Assembly: GCF_014207635.1 (NCBI RefSeq)
Contig: NZ_JACHIE010000008.1
Location: 1-64,000 of the forward strand
DNA length: 64,000 nucleotides
Reading direction: 5' to 3'
Source: Acetobacter lovaniensis
GTDB taxonomy: Bacteria > Pseudomonadota > Alphaproteobacteria > Acetobacterales > Acetobacteraceae
The notes beneath the pieces were generated by a model. It made no database searches, was not told the DNA's origin, and saw only the letters and a list, made by a program, of their open reading frames with translations. Made by a program: the position numbers and the translations under genes. This document shows, piece after piece, positions 26,202 through 33,412 of the stretch; the stretch's first letter is position 1; every line of letters starts with the position of its first letter.

Positions 26202-26450
26202 ATGTTGCAAATGGCAGGAGCGGCACAGGGAGTGCCGCCAGTTATCACGCTGCTGATCTGTGTTCTCGCCCTTGCCGTTGCAGTGGTCGCTCTCTTTTGG
26301 GTCTTTCGCCTGAGTGAGCGCCACGCGGCCCGCGAAGTGGTGATTGAGGTGATCAGCGGACAGCTTGATGAAATACGACAGGATGGCAAGCGCAACACCG
26401 AGCTGCTGCACCTGCTCATAAGTGGCCATGTGCAGGCCAGAAGGGATTAA
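26202..26450 (+). CDS. Small single-span membrane protein (holin or spanin candidate)
   Basis: The 82-residue protein has one clear membrane segment (VITLLICVLALAVAVVALFWVFRL) near the N-terminus and a helical cytoplasmic or periplasmic tail (VIEVISGQLDEIRQDGKRNTELLHLLI). This fits an inner-membrane lysis protein such as a holin or i-spanin, and its place downstream of the endolysin supports that. The topology cannot be settled from sequence. A downstream in-frame ATG at 26211 is an alternative start. Confidence 0.6.
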   Translation: MLQMAGAAQGVPPVITLLICVLALAVAVVALFWVFRLSERHAAREVVIEVISGQLDEIRQDGKRNTELLHLLISGHVQARRD

Positions 26451-26454
26451 AACA

Positions 26455-26766
26455 ATGAGCGTTGCTCAGGTTATTATGGAAGACCGCCGCCTGCGGGTGC
26501 TGAAGACACTCAAGGAAATCAGTGACGGTCGCATGGGAGAGCCTGTTCTGCTGCGCGTGCTGAAAGCAGAAGGCTGCGTGACAGATTTTGACACGCTGCG
26601 GACCGACATGGGGTGGCTGGAACATCAGGGCTGCATGCGTGTGGAAAAGCTTCCCACGGAAACCCCGCATGAAGAGGTGTGGGTTGCAGTGCTGACAGCC
26701 ACAGGTTCGCGCGTGGCCGATGGCTTGCAGCGTATCACCGGCGTGGCTGCTTCTCTGGCTCGATAA
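26455..26766 (+). CDS. VpaChn25_0724-family phage protein (Mu gp26-like winged helix)
   Basis: The 103-residue protein has the family pattern VIMEDRRLRVLKTLKEISDGRMGEPVLLRVLKAEGCVTDFDTLRTDMGWLEHQGCMRVE followed by VWVAVLTATGSRVADG, a winged-helix-like fold. In Mu-like phages this gene lies between the lysis genes and the terminase subunits. The start at ATG 26455 follows an AGAAGGGA ribosome-binding site. The role is unknown; a DNA-binding part in packaging is plausible from position. Confidence 0.75.
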   Translation: MSVAQVIMEDRRLRVLKTLKEISDGRMGEPVLLRVLKAEGCVTDFDTLRTDMGWLEHQGCMRVEKLPTETPHEEVWVAVLTATGSRVADGLQRITGVAASLAR

Positions 26767-26768
26767 CC

Positions 26769-27350
26769 ATGGGGAAGGCGTCATCCGTGGATAAGCTGCC
26801 AGAGGAAATCCGTGATGAAATCGACCGCCTGCGTGCACACGGGCATTCGATTGATGAGATTATCACAGCCCTTCGGGAGCTGGATATTACGGACATCAGC
26901 CGATCTGCTCTGGGTAGGCATCTCCACAAGCGTGAGAAGCTGACTGCGCAGTTGGTCCGCACCAGAGCAATGGCGGACGCGCTGGCCAAAAGGACGGGTG
27001 ACGGCGGGGCATCGCAGTTTGCCCGCGCAAACATTGAGCTTCTGCACGGGATCATTCTTGACCTGCATATGGCTGCCGATGGCGAGGGTGAAACCGATAC
27101 GTCGTGGATTGAAACGCTCCGGGGGAACCCCAAGGGGGTGGAAGCTCTTGCCAAAGCATTAGACCACCTGACCCGTGCGAGTAAGACAGACGCTGAATTC
27201 ATCAAGGAAATTCAGGAGCAGACAGAAGCACGCCTGCGGAAGCAGGCTGAAAAAGCAGTCAATCAGGTTGCGAAAAAACAGGGGCTTTCGGCTGAAACCG
27301 TAGCTGCGCTGATGGAAGGCGCATTCGGGGTGAAGCGTGCAAAAGAGTGA
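26769..27350 (+). CDS. DUF3486 protein, probable terminase small subunit (Mu gp27)
   Basis: The 193-residue protein has an N-terminal helix-turn-helix (LPEEIRDEIDRLRAHGHSIDEIITALRELDITDISRSALGRHLHKREKL) and a long helical remainder ending with a coiled-coil-like stretch (EAIR/EARLRKQAEKAVNQVAKKQ region). DUF3486 proteins precede the large terminase in Mu-like phages and are considered the small terminase, which recognises the left phage end for headful packaging. The start at 26769 gives the normal N-terminus. It overlaps the large-subunit gene by 14 nt. Confidence 0.85.
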   Translation: MGKASSVDKLPEEIRDEIDRLRAHGHSIDEIITALRELDITDISRSALGRHLHKREKLTAQLVRTRAMADALAKRTGDGGASQFARANIELLHGIILDLHMAADGEGETDTSWIETLRGNPKGVEALAKALDHLTRASKTDAEFIKEIQEQTEARLRKQAEKAVNQVAKKQGLSAETVAALMEGAFGVKRAKE

Positions 27351-28914
27351 ATTTGCAAGTCTGTTTCTCTCCTACCAGTCGGAGCTTATGGCTACGACGG
27401 CCATTGAGGCCGTTACGGTTGTCGAGAAGTCGCGTCGTATCGGGTATTCATGGGTGGCAAGCTATCGGGCTGCTCTAACGGCTGCTGCCGCAGCAGACGC
27501 CGGTGGTATGGATGTGTTTTACATCGGCTACAATCTGGACATGGCGCGGGAGTTTATCGACTACTGCGCCGAACATCTGGCCCAGATACACAAGATTACC
27601 GCAACGGTTCATGAAAGCGTCTTTCATGATCCCGATCACCCGGAAAAAGACTGCAAGGTTTTCCGGATTGATCTGCCGTCCGGCTTCAAAATCCTTGCCC
27701 TGCCATCTGTGCCCCGTGCGCTTCGCGGTATGCAGGGGCTAGTTATTATTGACGAAGCTGCCTTCCATGACGATCTTGACGAACTGCTAAAGGCTGCCCT
27801 TGCCCTTCTGATGTGGGGTGGGCGTGTCCTGGTCATTTCCACCCATAATGGCGATACCAACCCGTTTAACGTGCTGGTTCAGTCTATCCGAGCGGGACGA
27901 AAACCTTACAAACTGTTGCGTGTCACACTGGATGACGCATTGGCAGACGGTCTTTACCACAAAATCTGCGAGCGCACTGGCGAGGTCTGGTCGGCTGAAG
28001 GTGAAGCCGCGTGGCGGCAGTCCATTATCGACTTCTATGGTGATGCTGCAGATGAAGAGTTGTTCTGCATCCCTCGTGCTTCTGCTGGTAGCGCCATTCC
28101 TCTGGCACTCATTGAAGCGCGCACTACACCCGTGCCCGTTGTGCGCTGGAGCTGCACCACAGAATTTACCCTGTTGCCCGAACATGTGCGCGTAGCGGAA
28201 GCAAAGCGGTTTTGCGAAACCGAGCTGTTGCCCCATCTGGAGCTACTAGACCAGAAAACACCCCATGCACTGGGTGAAGATTTTGCACGGAGTGGAGACC
28301 TAAGTGTGTTCTGGCCAGTGGCCATTGAGCGCAGTCTGTTGCGTCGCACGCCCTTCCTTCTGGAACTACGGAATGTGCCATTTGAGCAGCAGAAGCAGAT
28401 CTTGTGGTTTGTTCTGGACCGCCTGCCCATGCTGCGTGGTGTGAAGCTGGACGGACGCGGTAACGGCCAGTGGCTCGGGGAAGTCACCATGCAGCGCTAT
28501 GGCGGCATCGTGGAAGTCGTGATGCTGTCTGAGGCTTGGTACCGTGACAACATGCCTCCGTTTAAAGCGGCCTTTGAAGACGGTTTAATTACCGTTCCAG
28601 CCGACAGGGACGTGCACGATGATCTGCGCAGCCTTCAGATTGTACGCGGTGTGATCCGGGTGCCGGAAGGCCGCTCAACTGGCAGGGATGGCAACAAGCG
28701 CCATGGTGACGCTGCCGTTGCGGGTGCGCTGGCTTATGCCGCCAGCCGGGCTGATCCCGAAGTTTACGAATACACCGCAGTGCCTGATCCGATCCGCAAT
28801 ATGGGTGGTCGGGCAGATTACAGCGGTGCTGACACGCCGGATGCGCGCAACCGGCTCGAAGATTACGGCGCGCAATCAGACAATTTTGGAATGCGCGGCG
28901 GAGTAGCGCTGTGA
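27337..28914 (+). CDS. Terminase large subunit (Mu gp28-like)
   Basis: The 525-residue ATPase-nuclease packages phage DNA into proheads. The N-terminal ATPase has a Walker A variant (VVEKSRRIGYSW), Walker B (MQGLVIIDEAAFHDDLDE) and the coupling motif region VLVISTHNG. The C-terminal RNase H-like nuclease shows acidic positions in GEDFARSGDLSVFWPV and KLDGRGNGQWLGE. The start is GTG at 27337, overlapping the small subunit. Mu-like phages package by headful cutting in flanking host DNA. A near-copy of the Walker B segment is found in the DUF2786 gene. Confidence 0.93.
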   Translation: MQKSEFASLFLSYQSELMATTAIEAVTVVEKSRRIGYSWVASYRAALTAAAAADAGGMDVFYIGYNLDMAREFIDYCAEHLAQIHKITATVHESVFHDPDHPEKDCKVFRIDLPSGFKILALPSVPRALRGMQGLVIIDEAAFHDDLDELLKAALALLMWGGRVLVISTHNGDTNPFNVLVQSIRAGRKPYKLLRVTLDDALADGLYHKICERTGEVWSAEGEAAWRQSIIDFYGDAADEELFCIPRASAGSAIPLALIEARTTPVPVVRWSCTTEFTLLPEHVRVAEAKRFCETELLPHLELLDQKTPHALGEDFARSGDLSVFWPVAIERSLLRRTPFLLELRNVPFEQQKQILWFVLDRLPMLRGVKLDGRGNGQWLGEVTMQRYGGIVEVVMLSEAWYRDNMPPFKAAFEDGLITVPADRDVHDDLRSLQIVRGVIRVPEGRSTGRDGNKRHGDAAVAGALAYAASRADPEVYEYTAVPDPIRNMGGRADYSGADTPDARNRLEDYGAQSDNFGMRGGVAL

Positions 28915-28984
28915 CGGACATGGCGCGGGAATGTGCCGCCATTAAGGCGCACAAATAACATTTGGACCTGAAGGAACGGGAAAG

Positions 28985-29341
28985 ATGAAGAAAAAGATTG
29001 CAGTCTTTGGGTTGCTGCTTGGCCTTGCGGCCTGCGGTGAGACAACGCAGGCCAAGCTGACCACCGCCGTCTATGACACGGATGCGTCCTACAAAGTGCT
29101 GGCAACGCCTGCGGCTGATTATGTGACCGGAAAATTCGGCACACCGAATGCCACGGTTAAAGCCGACATCAAGACCGCCAGTGCTGCTGCCATTGCTGCA
29201 CTGGAGCCGTTGAATACGGCCGTGGAAAATAGCGCCACGATCAGCAGCAGCGATGTGGCGACTGCCCAGAGTGATCTGGCCGCACTCCAGAAAGCCATTT
29301 CGGCCGCACTGTCCAGTGTTGCCGCCAGCAAGGAACAGTAA
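28985..29341 (+). CDS. Phage-encoded lipoprotein between terminase and portal
   Basis: The 118-residue protein has a classic lipoprotein signal (KKKIAVFGLLLGLAAC, lipidated Cys at residue 17) and an Ala/Thr/Ser-rich helical mature part (TASAAAIAALEPLNTAVENSATISSSDVATAQSDLAALQKAISAAL). It should sit at the inner face of the outer membrane. No family is recognised. A good ribosome-binding site (AAGGAACGGGAAAG) is present. The gene sits within a conserved head-gene order where Mu has none, so it looks like an added gene. Superinfection exclusion or a lysis role are both possible. Confidence 0.6.
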   Translation: MKKKIAVFGLLLGLAACGETTQAKLTTAVYDTDASYKVLATPAADYVTGKFGTPNATVKADIKTASAAAIAALEPLNTAVENSATISSSDVATAQSDLAALQKAISAALSSVAASKEQ

Positions 29342-29344
29342 GCC

Positions 29345-29533
29345 ATGAACACGTCCATGATTGTGAACATTATTGGCCTGGTCGTGGCGGCTGCGGAGGA
29401 AGTGCCCTCCATTGTCACCACCATTGTGAAGGCGGTGGAAAGCTCCACCTCGGGCACGGCCCCCACGGCGGCCGAGATCGAAGCGCTCTTTGAAGAGTGC
29501 AAGACCCTCAACACCACTATTCAGGACTCCTGA
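29345..29533 (+). CDS. Small hydrophobic hypothetical protein (62 aa)
   Basis: The protein has a moderately hydrophobic N-terminal segment (MIVNIIGLVVAAAEEVPSIVTTIVKAV) interrupted by EE, then an acidic helix (AAEIEALFEECKTLNTTI). It begins 3 nt after the lipoprotein stop, and the portal gene begins 4 nt after its own. It is probably a partner of the lipoprotein. No family is recognised. Confidence 0.5.
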   Translation: MNTSMIVNIIGLVVAAAEEVPSIVTTIVKAVESSTSGTAPTAAEIEALFEECKTLNTTIQDS

Positions 29534-29537
29534 ACAC

Positions 29538-31256
29538 ATGGCGCAGCTCATCAACCAGTATGGCCAGCCGATCAGTGCGTCTGATCTGACCGGAGACGTT
29601 GCTGGCGCACGGATGACCGGGCTGCGCCCTGCTGTGGTCGCCACACCGATTGGCGAACTGACACCAGCCAAAATTGGTGCGCTCATGGCGCAGGCGGATC
29701 AGGGCGATAGTCAGGCATGGCAAATTCTGGCCGAGCATATAGAGCGGCGGGATCTGCATTACCTTGGCGTGCTGAACACACGCAAACGGGTTGTGTCGCA
29801 GTTACCGATTACCGTTACTCCAGCGTCAGACGATCCTGAGCATGTCAAACATGCTGATTTTGTGCGCGCATGGGTGGAGCGCGGCATTCTGCGCCGGTCG
29901 TTGTTTGATATGATGGATGCTCTGGCCAAAGGCTTTTCTGTCCATGAAATGGAATGGAACTGCGCGGCCGGGAACTTTTATCCGCAGAGCATGAGTTTTA
30001 GACCGCAGCGCTGGTTTGAGGTGAGTTACGAGGACGGTGAAAGCGTTCTGATCCGTGATGAGAATGCTACTCCAGCCCGCAGCCCCATACCCGATGGCAT
30101 TGCACAGATTGGCCTGACCGACATGATGGCCAGCAAGTTTGTTGTGCATCGCCATCCGTCCTGGTCGGGACTGACAATCCAGAGTGGTCTGACGCGCGCC
30201 TGCGTGTGGGCAGTGATGTTCAAGCTGTTCACCAACCGGGACTGGGCATTGTTTGTCCAGAATTACGGGCTACCCATGCGGGTGGGCACATACGGCCCCA
30301 ATGCATCCGAACAGGACCGGAATGTGCTGTTCCGGGCGATTACGGATATTGCGGGCAACTGTGCCGCCATGATCCCGCAAGGCATGCTGATCGACTTCAA
30401 GGAACCAAAGAACGGTGCGGGTGCCAATGACATCCATGAACGCCGGATGCGATTCCTGAATGAAGAAATCAGCAAGGGTGTGTTGGGGCAGACTGGCACG
30501 ACCGAAAGCAAGGCCGGTGCCCACGCATCCGGTGCTGTCCACAAACAGGTTCAGGACGACATTGAACGGGCTGACGCTCTGATGCTTTCCCACACGGCCA
30601 CGACGCAATGCGCGGCCCCCATGGTGGCGTTTTCGTTCGGGCCGCAGGACAAATACCCCATTATTGCCATTGGTCGGCCGGATGAACCCCCGCTGACTGA
30701 ACTGGTCTCAGCCATCCAGTGGGCTGGCCCGCAGGGATGGATGGTCCGTGCGCAGGATCTGTATGACCGCTTTGGTCTGAAGCCGCCTGAGCCTGACGAC
30801 ATTGTGGTGGGAACCAAGGCGCAACCACAACCTGTGGAGCCGCCAAAAACTCTGCCCGCAGAAGCACTGGCACCTCGGGCCGAGCCTGCCCGTGTGCCCG
30901 TTCCTACTGTCAGCACGCCACGTGAGCCAGAGCCAGAGCACACCGCGGCGCATACAGCGCTCTCGGCCCGCCTGCGCAGGTTGATGCGCGCGCACAGCCA
31001 GTTGCCTGCAAACCCCTCGGTCATGGATCTGGCGGTGGAGGGTATGGCGCGTGACGCGCAGGATGCCCTGAACGGCATGATTGACCAGGCGCGGCACGTT
31101 GTAATGCACGCCACGGATATGTCCGACATTGCCCGTGGGATTGCCGATCTGAAGCTATCGGACACGGCATTTGCCCATGCCATGGCCCAAGGCATGATGG
31201 TGGCCAACCTGCTGGGAGAGTTTGAGGTGTACGAAGAAATGGCGGCCAATGGCTGA
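29538..31256 (+). CDS. Portal protein, DUF935 family (Mu gp29)
   Basis: The 572-residue portal forms the dodecameric ring through which DNA enters the head. DUF935 features are visible: LINQYGQPISASDL, RDLHYLGVLNTRKRVVSQLPITV, FDMMDALAKGFSVHEMEW, FKLFTNRDWALFVQNYGLPMRVG and GTTESKAGAHASGAVHKQVQDDIERADA. A Pro-rich linker (about residues 430-475) separates a C-terminal helical domain (LRRLMRAHSQLPANPSVMDLAVEGMARDAQDAL). The ATG at 29538 gives the standard N-terminus. It overlaps the F gene by 8 nt. Confidence 0.93.
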   Translation: MAQLINQYGQPISASDLTGDVAGARMTGLRPAVVATPIGELTPAKIGALMAQADQGDSQAWQILAEHIERRDLHYLGVLNTRKRVVSQLPITVTPASDDPEHVKHADFVRAWVERGILRRSLFDMMDALAKGFSVHEMEWNCAAGNFYPQSMSFRPQRWFEVSYEDGESVLIRDENATPARSPIPDGIAQIGLTDMMASKFVVHRHPSWSGLTIQSGLTRACVWAVMFKLFTNRDWALFVQNYGLPMRVGTYGPNASEQDRNVLFRAITDIAGNCAAMIPQGMLIDFKEPKNGAGANDIHERRMRFLNEEISKGVLGQTGTTESKAGAHASGAVHKQVQDDIERADALMLSHTATTQCAAPMVAFSFGPQDKYPIIAIGRPDEPPLTELVSAIQWAGPQGWMVRAQDLYDRFGLKPPEPDDIVVGTKAQPQPVEPPKTLPAEALAPRAEPARVPVPTVSTPREPEPEHTAAHTALSARLRRLMRAHSQLPANPSVMDLAVEGMARDAQDALNGMIDQARHVVMHATDMSDIARGIADLKLSDTAFAHAMAQGMMVANLLGEFEVYEEMAANG

Positions 31257-32547
31257 CACGGACGGTGCCAGCCTTGCGTCTGCCCTACGGATGCCGCCCG
31301 GAAAGGCCATGGAGTTTTTTCGGCAGAAGCTGAATGTGCCGACGAAGCATTGGGATGACCTATGGCACGAAGCGCATGCCCGTGGCTTTATGGTGGCGGG
31401 AGCCACGTCTCAGGCATTACTTGCGGATTTTCGTAAAGCCATTGACCAGGCGATTGCGGGCGGGATTACGGCCAATGGCTTCCGAAAGGAATTTGACGCA
31501 ATTGTTGCCAAACATGGCTGGGCGTACAATGGAAGTGCCGCGTGGCGCTCCGATACTATCTACAGCACCAACATGCTCACAGCTCATGGAGCCGGGCGGT
31601 ATGCCCGCCAGAGCACGCCTGAAGCGCTGGAGATGTTCCCATACTGGCAATACCAGCACCACACCTGCCAGCACCCCAGACCCCAGCATGTAGCGTGGAA
31701 CGGTCAGGTTATCCGGGCGGATGACCCGTGGTGGAACACGCATTACCCCCCCAATGGCTGGAAATGCCATTGCACCGTGCGCGCCCTGTCGGAAAAAATG
31801 GTCAAGCGCATGGGGCTGACAGTTTCCAGCGCACCGCTCCTGAACGCACGGCCATGGTTGAACAAACGCACTGGTGAGACGCTCTGGGTGCCAGAGGGTA
31901 TTGACCCCGGTTTTGCCTATAACCCCGGCAAAGCATGGCAAGAGGGATTGGCACCGCCAATAGGGAGCCGGTTCAAGGCTGAGGATGCAGGCTCTGTTGC
32001 GCGTCCATCAGCTCCGCCACAAAAGCCCGCTCCCAGTCCTGCTCCCGTTGCGCACAAGCCTGAGCAGGAAGAGACCCACCTTGTGCCGGTGCCGGATGTT
32101 CATAGAGACGATGCCCGCCAGACGGACATCCTGCGCCTGCACAAGCACCCGATTGGCAACGTCAATGCCGGAGAAATGCCAGAGGCTGTGCGCAAGGCGC
32201 TGGGAGCACAGACACGCACAGTCAAGCTGTCTGGCGAGACGATGGAGAAGCAGCTCCATAAACATGGGGATTTGACGGAGGCGGATTACCGGCGTCTGCC
32301 AGCCGCCCTGGCACAGCCTGATATTGTGGCGCGGCAGGGTGAGAAGCGTGTGCTGTTCTTCCATCAGGCTGGATATATTTACAGGGGGGCGCTGAAAACT
32401 ACCGGCGATGGCGCAGAGAATTACCTGCTCTCCTTCCACCGGACCACGAAGGAAAAGGCCACAAAAGCCCTGCGGGATTTGCCGATCCTCTCGGGCAGTC
32501 TGGACGCATTGAGCGAGGCGGACACTGTGCCGGATGAGGACAATTAG
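31249..32547 (+). CDS. Mu F/SPP1 gp7-like head morphogenesis protein with C-terminal PBECR-type nuclease-like domain
   Basis: The 432-residue minor head protein has the F/gp7 domain in its first half: MPPGKAMEFFRQKLNVPTKHWDDLWHEAHARGFMVAGA, YSTNMLTAHGAGRYARQ and the Cys/His end NGWKCHCTVRALS. A Pro-rich linker (about residues 250-285) leads to a second domain, about residues 300-420: GEMPEAVRKALG, TVKLSGETMEKQLHKHGDLTEADYRRLPAALAQPD, RVLFFHQAGYIYRGALKTTGDG and LLSFHRTTKEKA. This matches the phage Barnase-EndoU-ColicinE5/RelE-like (PBECR) nuclease domains known on phage head proteins. It may be injected with the DNA. Activity is inferred from fold family only. Confidence 0.88.
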   Translation: MADTDGASLASALRMPPGKAMEFFRQKLNVPTKHWDDLWHEAHARGFMVAGATSQALLADFRKAIDQAIAGGITANGFRKEFDAIVAKHGWAYNGSAAWRSDTIYSTNMLTAHGAGRYARQSTPEALEMFPYWQYQHHTCQHPRPQHVAWNGQVIRADDPWWNTHYPPNGWKCHCTVRALSEKMVKRMGLTVSSAPLLNARPWLNKRTGETLWVPEGIDPGFAYNPGKAWQEGLAPPIGSRFKAEDAGSVARPSAPPQKPAPSPAPVAHKPEQEETHLVPVPDVHRDDARQTDILRLHKHPIGNVNAGEMPEAVRKALGAQTRTVKLSGETMEKQLHKHGDLTEADYRRLPAALAQPDIVARQGEKRVLFFHQAGYIYRGALKTTGDGAENYLLSFHRTTKEKATKALRDLPILSGSLDALSEADTVPDEDN

Positions 32548-32551
32548 GGGA

Positions 32552-32695
32552 ATGACGCGCCGGGGGGCCAGCCAGAACCCCCAAACGAACCCACCGCAAG
32601 GGTGGTCCTATGGTCGGCTGAATAACACCGTGTCGCGGCGCGTCACGCACATCATATCGGAAGTCGAGGGAGAAATTCAATGTCTGTTGCAGTGA
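32552..32695 (+). CDS. Possible small ORF between F and G (47 aa)
   Basis: An ATG at 32552 preceded by TTAGGGGA opens a 47-codon frame (TRRGASQNPQTNPPQGWSYGRLNNTVSRRVTHIISEVEGEI) ending at 32695, overlapping the G start by 16 nt. It fills an otherwise empty 132-nt gap and could serve to couple translation of G. No homologue is recognised and it may be fortuitous. Confidence 0.25.
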   Translation: MTRRGASQNPQTNPPQGWSYGRLNNTVSRRVTHIISEVEGEIQCLLQ

Positions 32696-33198
32696 GCATG
32701 GAATGGGACGGCCTGCATGGAACGCTGGAACGCATTGCGGCCATCGGGCTGAAACCTGAAAAACTGCTGGCTGCCATTGGTGTGGGGCTGGAAGGAAGTG
32801 TTCAGCAGCGCTTTGACGATGGCCGAGATCCCGATGGTGTATCCTGGGCAAGTTATGCCCCCCTGAACCCACTCTACGCGGCGGTGGAAAAGAAGGGGCC
32901 AGGCATTCTGGTGGAAAGCGGCATGTTGCGCGCATCCATTGAATCCATTGTTGCCAGCCCCGAGCTGCTGGTCGGCTCACGGCTGCCTTATGCGGGCATT
33001 CATCAGCATGGTGGCGTGATCCAGCCCAAGAACGGGCGACATCTCTCGTTCATGATGGGAGGGCACCTCTGGCATGTTGACAGTGTGCTGATAGAAGCAC
33101 GCCCTTACCTTGGCCTGTCCGACGAAGATGTGCTCATGATCATGGAGGAACTGGAGGCAGTTTTTGCCCGTGCCCTTGGCGGCGATGGTGGGGTGTAA
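32680..33198 (+). CDS. Virion morphogenesis protein (Mu gpG / P2 gpS-type tail completion family)
   Basis: The 172-residue protein has the family signature: LEGSVQQRFDDGRDPDGVSWASYAPLNPLYAAVEKKGPGILVESGMLRASIESIV, then VGSRLPYAGIHQHGG and RPYLGLSDEDVLMIMEEL. These proteins act in head-tail joining or tail completion. The ribosome-binding site GAGGGAG is good. It is the last gene of the first late operon; an intrinsic terminator follows about 110 nt downstream. Confidence 0.88.
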   Translation: MSVAVSMEWDGLHGTLERIAAIGLKPEKLLAAIGVGLEGSVQQRFDDGRDPDGVSWASYAPLNPLYAAVEKKGPGILVESGMLRASIESIVASPELLVGSRLPYAGIHQHGGVIQPKNGRHLSFMMGGHLWHVDSVLIEARPYLGLSDEDVLMIMEELEAVFARALGGDGGV

Positions 33199-33210
33199 GG
33201 ACTGATTGGG

Positions 33211-33243
33211 TTTTAAAAGGTTTCTAAAAGGGTCTAAAAGGGG
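33211..33243 (+). repeat. Three TAAAAGG repeats with 10-11 nt period
   Basis: TAAAAGG occurs at 33214-33220, 33225-33231 and 33235-33241, about one helical turn apart, just after the G gene. The 11-mer TAAAAGGGTCT here also occurs on the minus strand in the left-end hairpin (14690-14717). No function is known to me. Confidence 0.4.
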
Positions 33244-33306
33244 TTCACAGAGCGTTTTACGCCTCCCGTGGGGAATTATGGGTCTGTCCCTGTCCAGCGC
33301 CCTCTG

Positions 33307-33342
33307 AGGCGAAAAAACCGGCACGGGTGTTTTTCGCCTTTT
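33307..33342 (+). terminator. Intrinsic terminator of the first late operon
   Basis: AGGCGAAAAA (33307-33316) pairs perfectly with TTTTTCGCCT (33330-33339), with a further short inner stem, and the run continues TTT. It is a strong rho-independent terminator, 17 nt before the second late-promoter element. Confidence 0.85.
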
Positions 33343-33358
33343 CCCCCATGTTTTTCTT

Positions 33359-33383
33359 ACCCTGCTATCTGTCAGTCTGCCCG
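33359..33383 (+). promoter_or_regulatory. Late promoter element, copy 2 (protease/capsid/tail operon)
   Basis: This copy reads CTGCTATCTGTCAGTCTGCC in its core, differing from copies 1 and 3 at three of 25 positions (one of them the A/T next to CAG). The CTG-N8-CAG dyad is centred 44.5 nt before the ATG at 33413. GATATT lies just upstream of that ATG as a possible -10 box. It corresponds in position to the Mu PI promoter. Confidence 0.8.
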
Positions 33384-33412
33384 CATGGATCGCCCCGCGC
33401 GATATTCGCGGC

